Origin: Megalopta genalis
Lineage: Eukaryota > Arthropoda > Insecta > Hymenoptera > Halictidae
Assembly: GCF_051020955.1 (NCBI RefSeq)
Contig: NC_135016.1
Span: forward strand, 32,123,131 to 32,187,130
DNA: 64,000 nucleotides
Direction of reading: 5' to 3'
The position numbers and the translations under genes are program-made. Shown here one piece after another: positions 1 to 12,703 of this stretch. Each line of letters opens with the position of its first letter. Positions within the stretch are counted from its first letter, which is position 1. Under the pieces are notes generated by a model, which saw only the letters and a program-made list of their open reading frames with translations, ran no database searches and was not told the origin of the DNA.

Positions 1-1087
1 TCCTGTTTTGCTTTGAGCTCATCAGAACTTTTGTCGAAGTCCGTAAATTCCGCTTTAGTACCGGCCGTTGTAAAACACCGTGAAACAACGCCACCAATTT
101 ACATAAACAATCGCGAGCATAACAACAACATTCGCGATGCAGTAGATTCCATTGTTCCGCGGTTCGCATTTGCAACCGCAGCGACGCGGGGTTGCAACGT
201 TGCCAGTCACAGTCGGCTACAATTGACATTTGGCTATTCTTCCGGGGGGGGGGGCAGATGCAACGTGACAGGATCGAAAGCAATCAAACGAAAAATCCGA
301 TGATTAAATTTTACATTTCGACCTCGGGAATTATTCAGTGTATTGTTTTGACGTGTCTAAGTATACCGGGCGATATTAAATTATCGAAGTGAAAGCAAAT
401 TCAATTTCCGACGTATGGGGTCGCATCAATTTAACGTTGGAAAAACCAACGCGGATGAAAATATGAACAATATTTTTCATTCGTCGACACACCGATACGC
501 ATCGCGCAGATGCGCGGGGTAAAATTGATGGAGCGATTTTATCTGGAACAATTTAATTTAGGAATTAAGAAACACCTCGAATATTCATTTCGAACGAGCT
601 GCCTCAATTGTTGCCCGGTTATTACAACAAGTAATAACAAAATTTCTTTTTTATTCTAGGTGGTAGAAGAGTATCATTTTTGAAATTTTAACGCGGTTGC
701 TACTGTTATTTTCACGCGAGTCTTCGTGATTTAAATATGATATACGATCTCTTTGCATAACAATGCCAATGTAACGACAGTTTCAAGTTAATTTGATTCG
801 TTTTTGAACAATTGCGAATATGATATGATTTATTCAAGAGATTAAGAGAAGAAACATATTTTATTTAACTTCTGTTTGTTGTAATTAAATTAGAACATTT
901 TCATTTTGCGTAAAGGTTCGCGATATACTTGTTATAAACAAGCTATCTATATGCTAAGTTATCTTTAAAGCTGAAAATTGGTACATTTTTCAGTGGACAG
1001 CGAAAGGTGATTATTTAAAAGACGAAAGTATTTAAACTAAAAGAAAAGACAGAATCAAAAAGAAATACTAGTGAAATACTAGAAATA
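1..1087. other. AT-rich non-coding stretch
   Basis: No gene or element recognised. Contains an 11-G homopolymer at 244-254 and short open frames with no family signature. Confidence 0.5.
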
Positions 1088-1760
1088 CTAGTATTGATAA
1101 GTTTCGTTTATATTGTTCTCTCTAATAGCCAGTCTATTTTGCAGTATAAGATTATGTTAAAGTTTTGATATGTAATTATACAGCGTGTTCCATGATTATA
1201 TTAATATTCGCAAAGTGGTGATTCTTTAGGTAATTTGAAGTAACTTTTTTCTTAGTGAAAATGCCGCTTTGCTTACGAATTATTAACGAAAGGAGTAGTA
1301 AGGGAACTAGTATTGACAAGTTTCGTTTATACTGTTCTCTCTAATAGCCAGTCTATTTTGCAGTATAAGATCATGTTAAAGTTTTGATATGCAATACTAT
1401 TATACAGCGTGTTCCACGATTATATTAACACTCACAAAATGGTGATTCCTGAGGTAATTTGAAGTAACATTTTTCTTAGTGAAAATGCAATCCGTCGCTT
1501 CGCTTACGAGTTATTAACGAAAAGAGTAGTAAGAGAACTAGTATTGATAAGTTTCGTTTATACTGTTCTCTCTAATAGCCAGTCTATTTTGCAGTATAAG
1601 ATTGTGTTAAAGCTTTGATATGCAATACTATTATACAGCGTGTTCCATGATTATATTAATACTCGCAAAATGGTGATTCCTGAGGTAATTTGAAGTAACT
1701 TTTTTCGTAGTGAAAATGCAATCTGCCGCTTCGTTTACGAGTTATTAACGAAAAGAGAGG
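1088..1760. repeat. Tandem array of flank plus foldback left arm, about 2.9 copies
   Basis: The start CTAGTATTGA.AAGTTTCG occurs at 1088, 1307 and 1538 (spacing 219 and 231). Each unit ends with the left arm of a foldback MITE (ACAGCGTGTTCCA, then GTTATTAACGAAAAGAG or a close variant). The third unit runs into a more complete foldback copy (1636-1970), suggesting the array grew by duplication of the element's flank and left arm. Confidence 0.8.
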
Positions 1761-1970
1761 CGAGATTGGCTGCCGCGAGACGGCCGAGCCAATGAGCGGT
1801 CGAAGCCAGTTCCGCTCATTGGCTCGGCCGCTTTGCGCCAGCTAATCCCGTCTCTCATTGGTCACTGCTTTTCGTGAATAACTCGTAAACAAAGCGACCG
1901 ATTGCATTTTCGCCAAGGAAAAAGTTACTTCGAATGATCTCAAGATGTTAAATTCATCAGGAATATCCTG
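1636..1970. mobile_element. Foldback MITE, CAGGGTGTCCCA family, diverged copy
   Basis: Palindromic element flanked by TA on both sides. The arms meet in a GC-rich core (1757-1850) where GAGAGGCGAGATTGGC and its rough complement pair. The left end is CAGCGTGTTCCA; the right end is eroded to ATATCCTG. Same family as 23498-23875, 48590-48725 and 62419-62854. No protein coding seen. Confidence 0.75.
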
Positions 1971-2934
1971 TATAAAGGAAAACGAAATAAGCGAATCACT
2001 GACTTAAAAACTAAGCGAGTCGAAAGGGAGAACAAGAAATGTAAATAATAATGTAAAAACCGAGGTCTATTTCTAAGCCGAAAGACTGAAATCATTTATT
2101 CGAAAGATGAAACTCTTAAAGCTTTATAAAAAAAAAAATATATAGTGCACAGTGCACGATTGTTCTGAAAATTCTTCCAATTCAAATACCTCCCAGCGTT
2201 TTCTTTCAATTTTCGAATGATTACATCGTATATCGTTTCTGACTCGCCGAAGTTCGAAATGTTCGAGACATTAAGTTGCCGGGATGGCTGTCGTAACAGC
2301 ACAACCCGTCTCACGATACGCCGAAACGAAAATGTTTCGGAAAAGCGTGATAGATAATGCAATTTGGCGGCCGCGGAAGAATTGAAACGTTGTTGAAAGT
2401 ATTTCTATGGAATCGGTGTGGCTGCAATACGTATTCCCTTGAAATATTCCCTGTCAGCTGGCTCTGCGGACTGAGTACATCTCGTTCTCGTTTCACCAAA
2501 TTGCGTTCTTCTTCGCTACTTCAGATCCGCCTCGTTGTTGCCCGGCTGTTATATCGTTTGTCTAGCCTCGTAGTCATTCTTATTCCACGAAAATTCATGC
2601 TCCCCTTTCCGATTTCTCTCTGGCCACGCCTCCGCTGTCCTTTACACTATCAGCACTCTACGCTGAGATATGCTGGTCCCATGACACGTCAGTTTCGTCT
2701 TATTTTCGCAAGTGCCTTGTCCAATTTACACCGGAATCCCCCATTTCGCGAAATCCCATCTTTCCGCGAGTCTTTTTTCCAATTTCCTTGTCTTTTGTTA
2801 TTTTTATTACACGCCGATGTTAATCATCGATATCTATCGCTGTACCAGTAAAGCACCCAAGCCAAAGGCTTCAGAAATGATGCTTGTTAAATAAATTGGT
2901 GCTTGTCAGACTCGGTACTAAAAAAAAAGTAATA
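1971..2934. other. Unassigned stretch
   Basis: No recognised feature. An open frame of 164 codons (2357-2851, +) has no domain, and it overlaps open frames on the other strand; treated as chance. Confidence 0.45.
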
Positions 2935-3123
2935 CTGTAATGTTTCCCTAATTGACACTCAGATTGTCCACAAAAATGGACAATTTAGGAAGAGGAGATA
3001 CGATTATTCGAGCCTTGCAGCTCGTTTTTATAGTTGTTGACAATTCGTAACTATAAAAATGAATTGCAAGGATCGAATAATCGTATCCCCCTTTCCCAAA
3101 GTGTCCATTTTTGTGTGCAATCT
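2935..3123. mobile_element. Palindromic MITE (CAGTAATGTCTCCC family), right end decayed
   Basis: Starts CTGTAATGTTTCCC after a TA. The left arm contains CCACAAAAATGGACAATTT and ACGATTATTCGAGCCTTGC, followed by the complementary arm from 3056. The right terminus has diverged near 3123. Complete relative at 35168-35381. Confidence 0.75.
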
Positions 3124-3605
3124 ATTGGAAATGGGTAGATAAATAAAAGTAAAACGCAGTGAATTAAACTTATCCCTTTTAGTTTATTAATTTGATGTAC
3201 GAGGAAGGACCGTCTTTACTCTCCTGATTGCTCCAGGAGACTGAAGACTATTCACAAAGACGAAACCAAAAACGTCACCTAAAGACAAAGAACACTCTGT
3301 TCTATATACATATGAAATCATTGTTTATCTAATGATACTCTGGCGAGACTCTCGGCGTCGATTCGTTTTTGTAACTTATATGCTAGAAGGAAAAACTTCT
3401 GAGTATTCAAAAGAGAGAAAATAATCCAATACAATCTGAGCGCAAATTAGGGAGAAATTACTGTAACATGCAAAGATACAAAAATTAACTTGGACTTGGC
3501 TTCTGTGTATCCGATGCCTGAAATGGCTTATCATTGTTTCCAAAATTATTAGAGAAAATCGCCCTTCTCAGAGTTCTTTGTTTATAGCTAGGTTTTATAA
3601 CTAGG
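3124..3605. other. Unassigned stretch with a MITE end fragment
   Basis: Nothing coding seen. At 3431-3466 there is an isolated terminal fragment (AATCTGAGCG through AATTACTGTA) of the same palindromic MITE family. Confidence 0.5.
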
Positions 3606-3734
3606 TTTATTTTTATAGTTATAAATTGTCCACAGTTATAAAAACGAGCCGCAAGGCTCGAATAATCGTATCTCCTCTTCCTAAATTGTCCATTTTTGTG
3701 GACAATCTGAGCATCAATTAAAGAGACGTTACTG
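3606..3734. mobile_element. Palindromic MITE fragment (loop plus right arm)
   Basis: Right half of the CAGTAATGTCTCCC family: GAGCCGCAAGGCTCG, CTCCTCTTCCTAAATTGTCC, ending GACGTTACTG followed by TA. The left arm is missing. Confidence 0.75.
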
Positions 3735-4870
3735 TATATTGTATTATATTATACAGTGCATTGTATTTCAGTGTGGTTACTAAACCTCGCTAAATCATAT
3801 TAAATGCCACGGTATTATATTCCATTTCGACTTGTCTTTCAAAACAAATGATGAAAAACGTTATTTCACGTAGTCTCAGCTCTCTAGAACTGATATTCTT
3901 TTTCTATTGTTTCATGATACAAAGAGTTCGCATTTATTTTGTCTCGTTGCACGAGCATGAAATTTAAAAATCCATTTCTAGGACTTGTACTTTCCTAATT
4001 GATTCTCACTCGGCGAGTCGTATCGAAAGATAACTATCTCCGGTACGTGAGCTTACGACGGGGATAATGAATCCTGGCCTGTTTCGTTTGAATCGTTCGT
4101 TGGCTTGTGTGAGCCTTTATTGCGATATCCGCTTAACTCGCAATTTTATGGCTTGAAGAAAGACGATCGCCGTCCAATCGAAGGAATTGAGCAACTTCAT
4201 CGCAATGTATAGTTCATTCTTCTACTTTTCAATGTATAGTTCACGTTTCTACTTTTATAATAATTATCTCTCGTGGTCTTCCATCGTTTTCGATCGAATT
4301 CTACATCGATATTGTTAGAAACTTCATGAAAATTTCCACGATAAGTAACGCAGGTGTACAATCTCCAAACCATCGAAATATAAATAAATACAAATTAAAA
4401 ATAAAAATAGAAATAAAAATAACCATTGAAAATTTCGTGATTTTCAATAAGTTGTCATTTTGTTTTAGAGTAAAAGTCATTTCATTACTTTAGATTGTAT
4501 AATTTAAAGCTTCCTATGAAATTCAACATCGGTAATAGAATATTATTGTGCCTAGCTTGAAAATTGCAACAGCAGTTTAACAAATCGATTTTACGCATGC
4601 AATATTTATATTATATTCGATATTTTGTCAGCAAACATTCTTCAGTTTTATTTTCACCATTAAAGCACGTTCGATAAAAACATCCACTCTGTTGTGTATG
4701 TTCCGCAGAACCGCCCCAATTATTTCAGCCAAAACTGAGTCGGGCAAACACACAAAAAACGTACTTTCCCTTTCCATCGGTATCGAATTTCCTGGAATGT
4801 GTGTCAAAAGCAAACTGTCAAATGGCCAAATTGTCTGGAGACTGGGAAAACAATTTCTTCACGTTCGTAA
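3735..4870. other. Unassigned AT-rich stretch
   Basis: No element or exon recognised. Two overlapping opposite-strand open frames (4628-4813 and 4692-4940) look like chance, and the second runs into the tandem array below. Confidence 0.45.
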
Positions 4871-5313
4871 GTACAAATGTTGCTTAATAGAATTGTTTAT
4901 TAACCTTATTGAATATTATATAAGAACCATCACAATATAAACATCTTATCCTTTTCATAAGTGCAAATGTTGCTTGAAAGAATTGTTTATTAATATTATT
5001 GAATATATAAACGTCACAATATAAACTTCTTATCCTCTTCATAAGTACAAATGTTGCTTAATAGAATTGTTTATTAACATTATTAAATATTATATAAGAA
5101 CCGTCACAATATAAACATCTTATCCTTTTCATAAGTGCAAATGTTGCTTGATAGAATTGTTTATTAATATTATTGAATATTATATAAGAACCGTCACAAT
5201 ATAAACGTCTTATCCTTTTCATAAGTACAAATGTTGCTTAATAGAATTGTTTATTAATGTTATTAAATATTATATAAGAACACCGTCACAATATAAACAT
5301 CTTATCCTTTTAT
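4871..5313. repeat. 90-bp tandem repeat, 5 copies
   Basis: Unit starts GT(A/G)CAAATGTTGCTT at 4871, 4961, 5045, 5135 and 5225 (spacing 90, 84, 90, 90) and ends near CACAATATAAAC(A/G)TCTTATCC. The second copy has a short deletion. Confidence 0.92.
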
Positions 5314-6030
5314 TCTAAACTGTTAATTGATTAAGGGTCGATTCACATCTACGTGCCAGGCTCGGGCCGTGCTCCAAGTCTACCCAAGGCTGAATCATTT
5401 TTATATTTGATTTACATTGCAGTGTTCACACCACGCGTGACGGGCTCGCAGCGTGCCAGGTCGCCCGGCACCGTCCAAACGTGTTCATACTTGCAGGCAG
5501 GCCCGGGCCAGGTTTGTTTTGTCACTAATCAAAACAACTGGCACGATGCGGACAGAGAGCGCAATCTTTCGTTCTAACGTTGCAGGCAATAAACCCGGGA
5601 AAGCGTTTTGACCTGACATAGCATGCCAAAAAAAAAGGAATCAATAAAGGCTAGATGGTGGTTCGACGTTTGATGACCATCTGTCATAAGTCAATCGCCA
5701 TAATTCAATCAAATATTAAATTCTGAAGAAAGTAAGAGCTTTTCAGAGAAACTCGTTCGCACTGTTTGACGAACAAATGGGGTCGAAAGGGAATTCCCTG
5801 ATTCCTTTTGGCTTTCAATTCGAAGTGTTTTACCACATTTTTCAAAAAGTATAATTGTGTTGTACAGGACGACCCATTTTAAAGAATAATGCTTTACAGA
5901 CGCGCTATCATTAATTTCAAGGCATAAGCATAATCTGCTAACTATAATACAGCTATACGAGTATAATAAGCATTTATTTAACTTTTATTTCATATAATTA
6001 AACGGCGCATGTTATTTTGTTGCAAATTTA
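5314..6030. other. Unassigned stretch with GC-rich patch
   Basis: A patch at 5353-5520 is GC-rich with repeated GTGCCAGG / CGGGCC motifs, possibly a decayed short element. No exon recognised. Confidence 0.4.
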
Positions 6031-6033
6031 TTT

Positions 6034-6110
6034 AACTTTGGCATAACTCTGACATAACTTTGGCATAACTTTCGGCATGACTTTGGCATAACCTTGGCAT
6101 AACTTTGGTT
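6034..6110. repeat. Minisatellite (TTTGGCATAAC)n
   Basis: About seven imperfect 11-12-bp units of the form CTTTGGCATAA, some carrying a CG insertion (CTTTCGGCATGA). Confidence 0.85.
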
Positions 6111-6214
6111 GTTTAAACCACAAAAATAAAGATTTTGTGTAGGATGACGTTTTATTGGTTTTCTAAAATTTTTAAGTTAATATTAATGTAATGAATAATG
6201 AAATAATTAGAATT

Positions 6215-6370
6215 AATTAAATAATGAATCATTCGAAAAAAGAATCATTCGAATAAAATATTATTCGAATAAAGAATCATTCGAATAAGACATTATTCGA
6301 ATAATGAATAAAGAATTCGAATAATTAGATAGAATAATTTGTAACGAATATTGAATTTATTCGAATAAAA
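6215..6370. repeat. ATTCGAATAA simple repeat region
   Basis: Irregular runs of ATTCGAATAA / GAATCATTCG; degenerate low-complexity repeat. Confidence 0.75.
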
Positions 6371-7127
6371 TATTCGGCTAAAGCGAATTCATTCGGATAA
6401 TTATCTTGGATAATTAAATATTGTTTCGAAATCCGTATAATGCCCAACTCTGGTTCACAGTGAAGAAATTTGAAATATAGAAGACGGTGGCTCACGAGGA
6501 TAAAGTACCTCGAAAATCGCATGATCCGCGAGTCACCGTCGCCGGATGTATTGCAATAATAATGCGTCTTGGTCTGGGAGGTAGCGGTATAATGGGAATT
6601 GCTTGCGTTAACGGGCTTTCCTTTGCCGGCCGATTCCATAAAGCTTTCGAGTCGTTTCCGGGCCGAGTGCGGGGGCGGGCGCGCACTTTCCTCTTTGTTT
6701 TCGTTTTGCCATGCGTGCCGTCGATATCGAGTATCTTCGAGGCGCAGCCGGTATCTCGCCAAGCACTCTATTACTTGTCGTCTATCCCGCTGTCGCTTTT
6801 CAAAATCGAGTACGCGCACTGCGAATATCAATCCGAGGCGTCGAGCACTTGGAAATCCATTAACTTTTCTGCTCGCGCCGCGCCGACTTGCGTGATCATG
6901 AGCACCCTGTGCCAACCCGGTTTACGAAAAACCAATGATTTTCTCTCGGGTTTGTATCGTTGACGAAGGATGGGATAACCGACGAGTATTCGCCCAGACG
7001 AAACCAAAGAACTCTTCTCGGTGAGGAGACACTGACGTTTTAGCGAAGGAAGTTTCTGCGTCAACTTGCAACCGATAACATTATTTTTAATCCTTAGGCG
7101 CTCCACGCGTTTCTCGAGTACTACCTA
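6371..7127. other. CpG-rich unassigned block
   Basis: GC content rises between 6480 and 6960, leaving long open frames on both strands. None carries a recognisable domain; most likely non-coding CpG-rich DNA, possibly regulatory. Confidence 0.4.
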
Positions 7128-7288
7128 CCAGCAACCCCGGCACATTTTTGGAGCAAAGCGCCCGAGATAAAGGAAGTCTTATTTTGAGCGGAAAAGATTA
7201 CACGTCCTTGCGAAAGCGTTTGATTTTATTCATTTTATGTTGCTAACTATAAAAATGGGCAGAAAATGTTTTAATCGTAATGGTATCT
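7128..7288. repeat. Direct repeat, copy 1 (about 160 bp)
   Basis: GCACATTTTTGGAGCAAAGC through AATCGTAATGGTA recurs nearly identically at 7662-7822, 534 bp away. No terminal inverted repeats or coding seen, so the class is unknown. Confidence 0.9.
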
Positions 7289-7584
7289 AGTTAACATTGT
7301 ACGAGGTCGGTGCAGCGTCATCGTGAATTGTGACCGAAATTTCCAAGCAGCAAATGCATCCTCATCGAAATGGGTAAATTTACTATTAATGATATTCTTC
7401 GCAATTCTTAAATAAATATATCCCTCGTGTTCTTTGACGCGATTTATTATAAAATTAGCATCGCGAATCATCTGTTGAATTCTGTTTGGATACGGAATTA
7501 TTGAAACAAAAATATCTTTTGCGCGAGTTTGCCGGAATTTTTTTATCGTTAATCTTCACTGGAATCGGCTCGATTAATAAATAA

Positions 7585-7661
7585 ATTGAATAAAAAATTA
7601 GTAAATATTCTTCGGACGTTCTAAAATAAAGTTGAACAGCGTTTTTCTGAAAAATATCACT
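7585..7661. repeat. Dispersed repeat, also at 48385-48463
   Basis: AAATTAGTAAATATTCTTC and ACAGCGTTTTTCT with ATATCAC are shared with 48385-48463 in the same order. Probably part of the same unknown element as the 160-bp direct repeats. Confidence 0.75.
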
Positions 7662-7822
7662 ATCAGCAACTTCGGCACATTTTTGGAGCAAAGCGCCTGA
7701 GATAAAGGAAGTCTTATTTTGAGCGGAAAAGATTACACGTCCTTGCGAAAGCGTTTGATTTTATTCATTTTATGTTGCCAAGTATAAAAATGGGCAAAAA
7801 ATGTTTTAATCGTAATGGTACA
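7662..7822. repeat. Direct repeat, copy 2 (about 160 bp)
   Basis: Second copy of 7128-7288, differing at only a few sites. Confidence 0.9.
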
Positions 7823-10800
7823 CACGCTAAGCACGTTTTCGCTACAAATAACAATTGCCAACGTCGACAAAAACATAGCATCTTCGGTGTAATCATGCTA
7901 AAAATATTGGGCTCCGCAGCAGACCCTTCGGATTTACGGAACAAATGACGGATGTCTCCATAGCGGAGCCAACGGAGCGCTGAGGGTTAAAATAGCCTAA
8001 AAGTCGGCTAGTGTCTTTGGCCACAAAACTGGTTTGTGTAAGAAAATCAATTCAAGAATTCGAATTCGGAAAGTGCAATTTATTTTTCACGTTGTTCAAT
8101 ATGGCTACGAGTTACACGATGTATTTCGCACGAAAATCTTTGATAGAAAGCATTTTGTCGACGTTCTTTTTATCGTTGCAGAAAATTATTTGCCAGTTTC
8201 GCCGCAGGTCCAATGGGTAATATAACAAATTTACCAGCAGAGTTGTCGTAAGAAAGACCCGGGGAGAATTTTAAGGGCCGTGACGAACGGGATTGAGTTT
8301 TTGACTGTTCCAAATATCGTCGTACGGTCGATGGGCTCGTAAAACCTTGCGGATACCTTTCCGAAACGTTTGCCCTTTTTTGTCACGTCGAACGTAAGGG
8401 ATATTTCGAAGCAATCCACCATTCGGGTCAATTGATTGCTGATGGATCGGAAACATCAATCTACCGAGTCGAAAGGAGTTCCAGCAAATTCGTTACTTCG
8501 GGTAATGTAATTACCGTCGGGATTAATCGTCCATCCGAAAATACGACTAACGGGATACAATAGCGTCCGAGAGAGTACCATAATTTTTAGAAAGATTTTT
8601 AACATAGTAATTTCCAATGAAAGGAGCTTTTCTTCCAACAAGGTTCTGTCATGCTTTGTACACTTAAAAATTATTGTAAATACTAAAAAAAATGATAACA
8701 AGAATACTCAGATTTTCAATAAATTTTCAATAAGAAATATATTTACTAAATAATTTCTCATCTTTGGAACCTTAATAATGGTAAGTTCATAAAATTTGAA
8801 ACTCGTCGTTTCGACGAATCCGGTATTCGCAATATTAATTACCAATTATCAATTTTTTTTAAGAACAAAACTGCGAATAAAATTTACTGTTCGCTCTCTG
8901 ACTTTCGATTCGCCGTTACTTCCAATTTTTACAAAATTTTTGTCGAACATGTATTTCTTCGAAATTCTTGCAAGCATGGCGAACGAATACTGTGCCGTAG
9001 GATGAAAAGGAATGAGATTTTTTCGACAGAAGGAACGAAATGTACATTGGTTAGACTCGAAGGGAAATTTCGCCTAGAAAGATCCAACCAGTCGCCAGCT
9101 TTGTGTTTCTATGAGCAACGATAAAGATCTCGTGTTAAGTCAGGCAAAAGAAGGCAGAGGTTGCGCTGGGTTGGGTCACCGTGGCAGCATAAGGGTGGTT
9201 ACGACGCGACTCACTCTCTCCAATTCTTACCTCAAACCCTTTCTCCGTTTCCATCCGTTCACCGTCGTGAATGTCGCACCCTTTGCCCTCTATCAACGCT
9301 CGTTTCTTATTCAAACTACTTCAGCTATTTTCTTCTATCTATTTCTTTATGTATTTTAATCAATTTGATTGCGTCGATCAACGATTAGTGCACCGACCTC
9401 AATTTAAACAACATTTTTCTACTTCGATTGCAACAAGCAGGAGTTAAACACAAATTTATTTCCATTTCGAACTGTTTTGTTAAATTGAAAGAAAATTTAA
9501 CGCCATTATTTTTATCTCCTGCATTTTCTGTTTTGCTCTCCAGCTTCTTATGTTTTTCATAAATGCATAAAATCGCGATTAATAATTACCAACTGATACC
9601 AATACGAAGATCTTCTGATAAAATCGTTTCATTCTTGAGGAACGTAATGCAACAACTTGTTTACTTTCTTAACTACGATATTCCTGCTAAAAATAAATAT
9701 TATAATATTAATATATTTAATTAATTATTAATTATTATATATTTAATTAATTTAATAATATTAATATATTTATGACAATTAAAATGTTATATATATTTAA
9801 AGAAACATTGCGATTTTAATCGCAACAAATTTAACATTGCGATAGAAAGATTACGATTTCGGAATATTAATTAACGGGGATAATAAGAAGTCAATATACG
9901 AACTTCGTGAACGAACGTACACATGTTTTCCTCTTTCGTTATGGAAACCTTCCAAGAAAAAGAGCTTTCCGTTTGATCACGTAAATGTTAGCAACTATAT
10001 TTTCCAATACAATTTAAGTAGCTATTTTCAGCAAACCGTCTCATTGTAACGATCTTCGTGAACAATTTCATCGCGAACAGTAGCGTCAACTTCAGCAACG
10101 TTACCGAAAGGTTCCATTTTTCGAAATTACAAAGTTATGTAATTCTCAATTACGGAACTTCCGTCGAAGTTACTTTGCGGGCTCTTTACCCTCTCGTTCT
10201 ATTTTTGTCATCGGCCAGAGGCAAGCGATATACAGCCTAGTTATTTTTGCTCGGTCATTCGAATAATGGCACTCTTACCAAGAGCAGAATCTTCCTACGT
10301 CGGGAGTGCCTCATTGATGTGCTATTTATTACATTTGCGCGACACAGTCGGGATTCCTTTGACTCTCGTTAATCAACAACAACATATTCTTGCTTCTGCG
10401 TATTTTAATTAACCGTCGACGCCAATGAATCTTGAACATCGTAATTTTCAGTTACGACTTCGAAGTGTTTCGTCCGCGTCGCTTTTAACGAAAGCGTTTC
10501 TCATCGAAAATTATGTTTTTAGCAAAAACGAATCTCGCAGTAGGCACCTTAAACGTTGATGCTCGCAGTGTTTTCGAGCAACGAGTTCCCGCGTTCCAGA
10601 TTCAATTGTTCTCCCGCGGTTCACCGTGTCGGCAATTGCGGTTAAAGGCAAGCGCAGCGGCTGGGACACAGTTTCGTGTATCCGCCGATGCCGAGAAAAG
10701 CAAATCCGCCCATGAAGATATCAAATTCCCCGACTACTTTGCTATTTCTATCGGGCGATTATCGTCCGTTATCCTATCGACGTATCGTATTTCCCGCGAC

Positions 10801-11680
10801 GACGACGGCTCGAAGATCCCCGGCGTCCGAGTGCTCGACGGAATACCAGAAATTAGATAACAGGACAGGGGTCTCGCGAAGGATAAAAGCCCCGCCGCTA
10901 TTTTTACGCTTTTTATTTCGCTGGTTTTACGTTATTCGATTCGCCGTCTCACGAGGACGGCCGGGATGGATTTCATTCTGACCCGATTCCTCGGCCAGGG
11001 GTGGCTCGTCGCCTCCCCTGGGAAAGATAGATTGTCGTCGCCCGTTAAGAGACCGTTCCTTCCTCTCCGCTGCGGCTTCTCCGATTGATAACTCAAAAAT
11101 TCACTTAGCTATCGAAAAGGGACACCGCACGACGCCTCCAGCTGGCAGAAATCGCGCCCCACCGGCGTAATCGTTGTCCGTTGTAATTGCTCGAAACCAG
11201 GGATCATCGTTTCAAGAGGAAATGGCGTACGAGAAGAAAATGGACGGGAAGCTGTCCCTTTGAAGCCGTGGATAATGGAGGATCGAGAAAGTGAACGAAG
11301 AGAGAGATCCGTAAAAAGGAAATGGACGAACGTCTGTGAATTATTATGTACAGTAGCTCGCGAAAGTATTCGGATTTTCCTGAAATCGACGATGTTTAAC
11401 CCGTCAGCTGTTGTAATTATACTGCACACGTAAATACGACACTTTTATTAAATATATAATTTAATAAGGAATAGCTGTAATAAATTCAGTAGCTATAAAA
11501 AATATTTTCCCGTCGTTTTACAGGTTTTTTAAATTCTCACAATTACACTGGTAGATTTTAATTTTTACTATTCAAGCGTAATATTTTGGTTGCGCCTATT
11601 ATAAACGAAACGAGATAAAATTGAAGTATAACGAAGAAATTGTTGCTTAAAATGATTTTTGTTACTAGTTAATCATTACA
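7823..11680. other. Unassigned DNA
   Basis: No exon or complete element recognised. 9690-9800 is an AT-only TTAAT-type simple repeat. 10440-11100 is CpG-rich with open frames on both strands but no domain. GCGCTGAGGGTTAA at 7977-7990 resembles a piggyBac-like TTAA end, but its partner was not found. Confidence 0.45.
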
Positions 11681-12703
11681 AATGACTAGAATTTTGTTGT
11701 AACCGATAACCATTATATTAATAAACATTTTGTTATTTGTAACGAAAAACATCGTCTATAATGATTACTGCGAATCGAAAATTATTTCCGGCATTTATAA
11801 TGATTATTTGTAACCCCAAAAATTTTAAACATTTATAACCAATAATTATACTAACCACAGCAGATAAAAGTTCATTTTTTCTAGTCGGTGCATTTTTTAT
11901 AACTCTCTTTACAATTTTATAATGACTCCCTCATTATGAATGACTAGAATTTTGTTGTAACCAATAACCATTATATTAATAAACATTTTGTTATTTGTAA
12001 CGAAAAACATCGTCTATAATGATTACTGCGAATCGAAAATTATTTCCGGCATTTATAATGATTATTTGTAACCCCAAAAATTTTAAACATTTATAACCAA
12101 TAATTATACTAACCACAGCAGATAAAAGTTCATTTTTTCTAGTCGGTGCATTTTTTATAACTCTCTTTACAATTTTATAATGACTCCCTCATTATGAATG
12201 ACTAGAATTTTGTTGTAACCGACAACCATTATATTAATAAACATTTTGTTATTTGTAACGAAAAACATCGTCTATAATGATTACTGCGAATCGAAAATTA
12301 TTTCCGGCATTTATAATGATTATTTGTAACCCAAAAAATTTTAAACATTTATAACCAATAATTATACTAACCACAGCAGATAAAAGTTCATTTTTTCTAG
12401 TCGGTGCATTTTTTATAACTCTCTTTACAATTTTATAATGACTCCCTCATTATGAATGACTAGAATTTTGTTGTAACCGACAACCATTATATTAATAAAC
12501 ATTTTGTTATTTGTAACGAAAAACATCGTCTATAATGATTACTGCGAATCGAAAATTATTTTCGGCATTTATAATGATTATTTGTAACCCAAAAAATTTT
12601 AAACATTTATAACCAATAATTATACTAACCACAGCAGATAAAAGTTCATTTTTTCTAGTCGGTGCATTTTTTATATCTCCCTTTACAATTTTATAATGAC
12701 TCC
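11681..12703. repeat. 258-bp tandem satellite, 4 near-identical copies
   Basis: AATGACTAGAATTTTG recurs at 11681, 11939, 12197 and 12455, spacing exactly 258 each time. Copies differ by a handful of substitutions (for example CCGATAACC, CCAATAACC, CCGACAACC), and copies 3 and 4 share a variant, which points to recent stepwise duplication. The last copy ends before CTCATTATG. No coding potential seen. Confidence 0.97.

Noticed and set aside
6325..6963. 196- and 158-codon frames on opposite strands
   Set aside because: Partly simple ATTCGAATAA repeat and partly CpG-rich DNA; no recognisable protein.
11681..12703. Possible CRISPR-like array
   Set aside because: The repeats are contiguous 258-bp units without unique spacers, in a eukaryotic genome.
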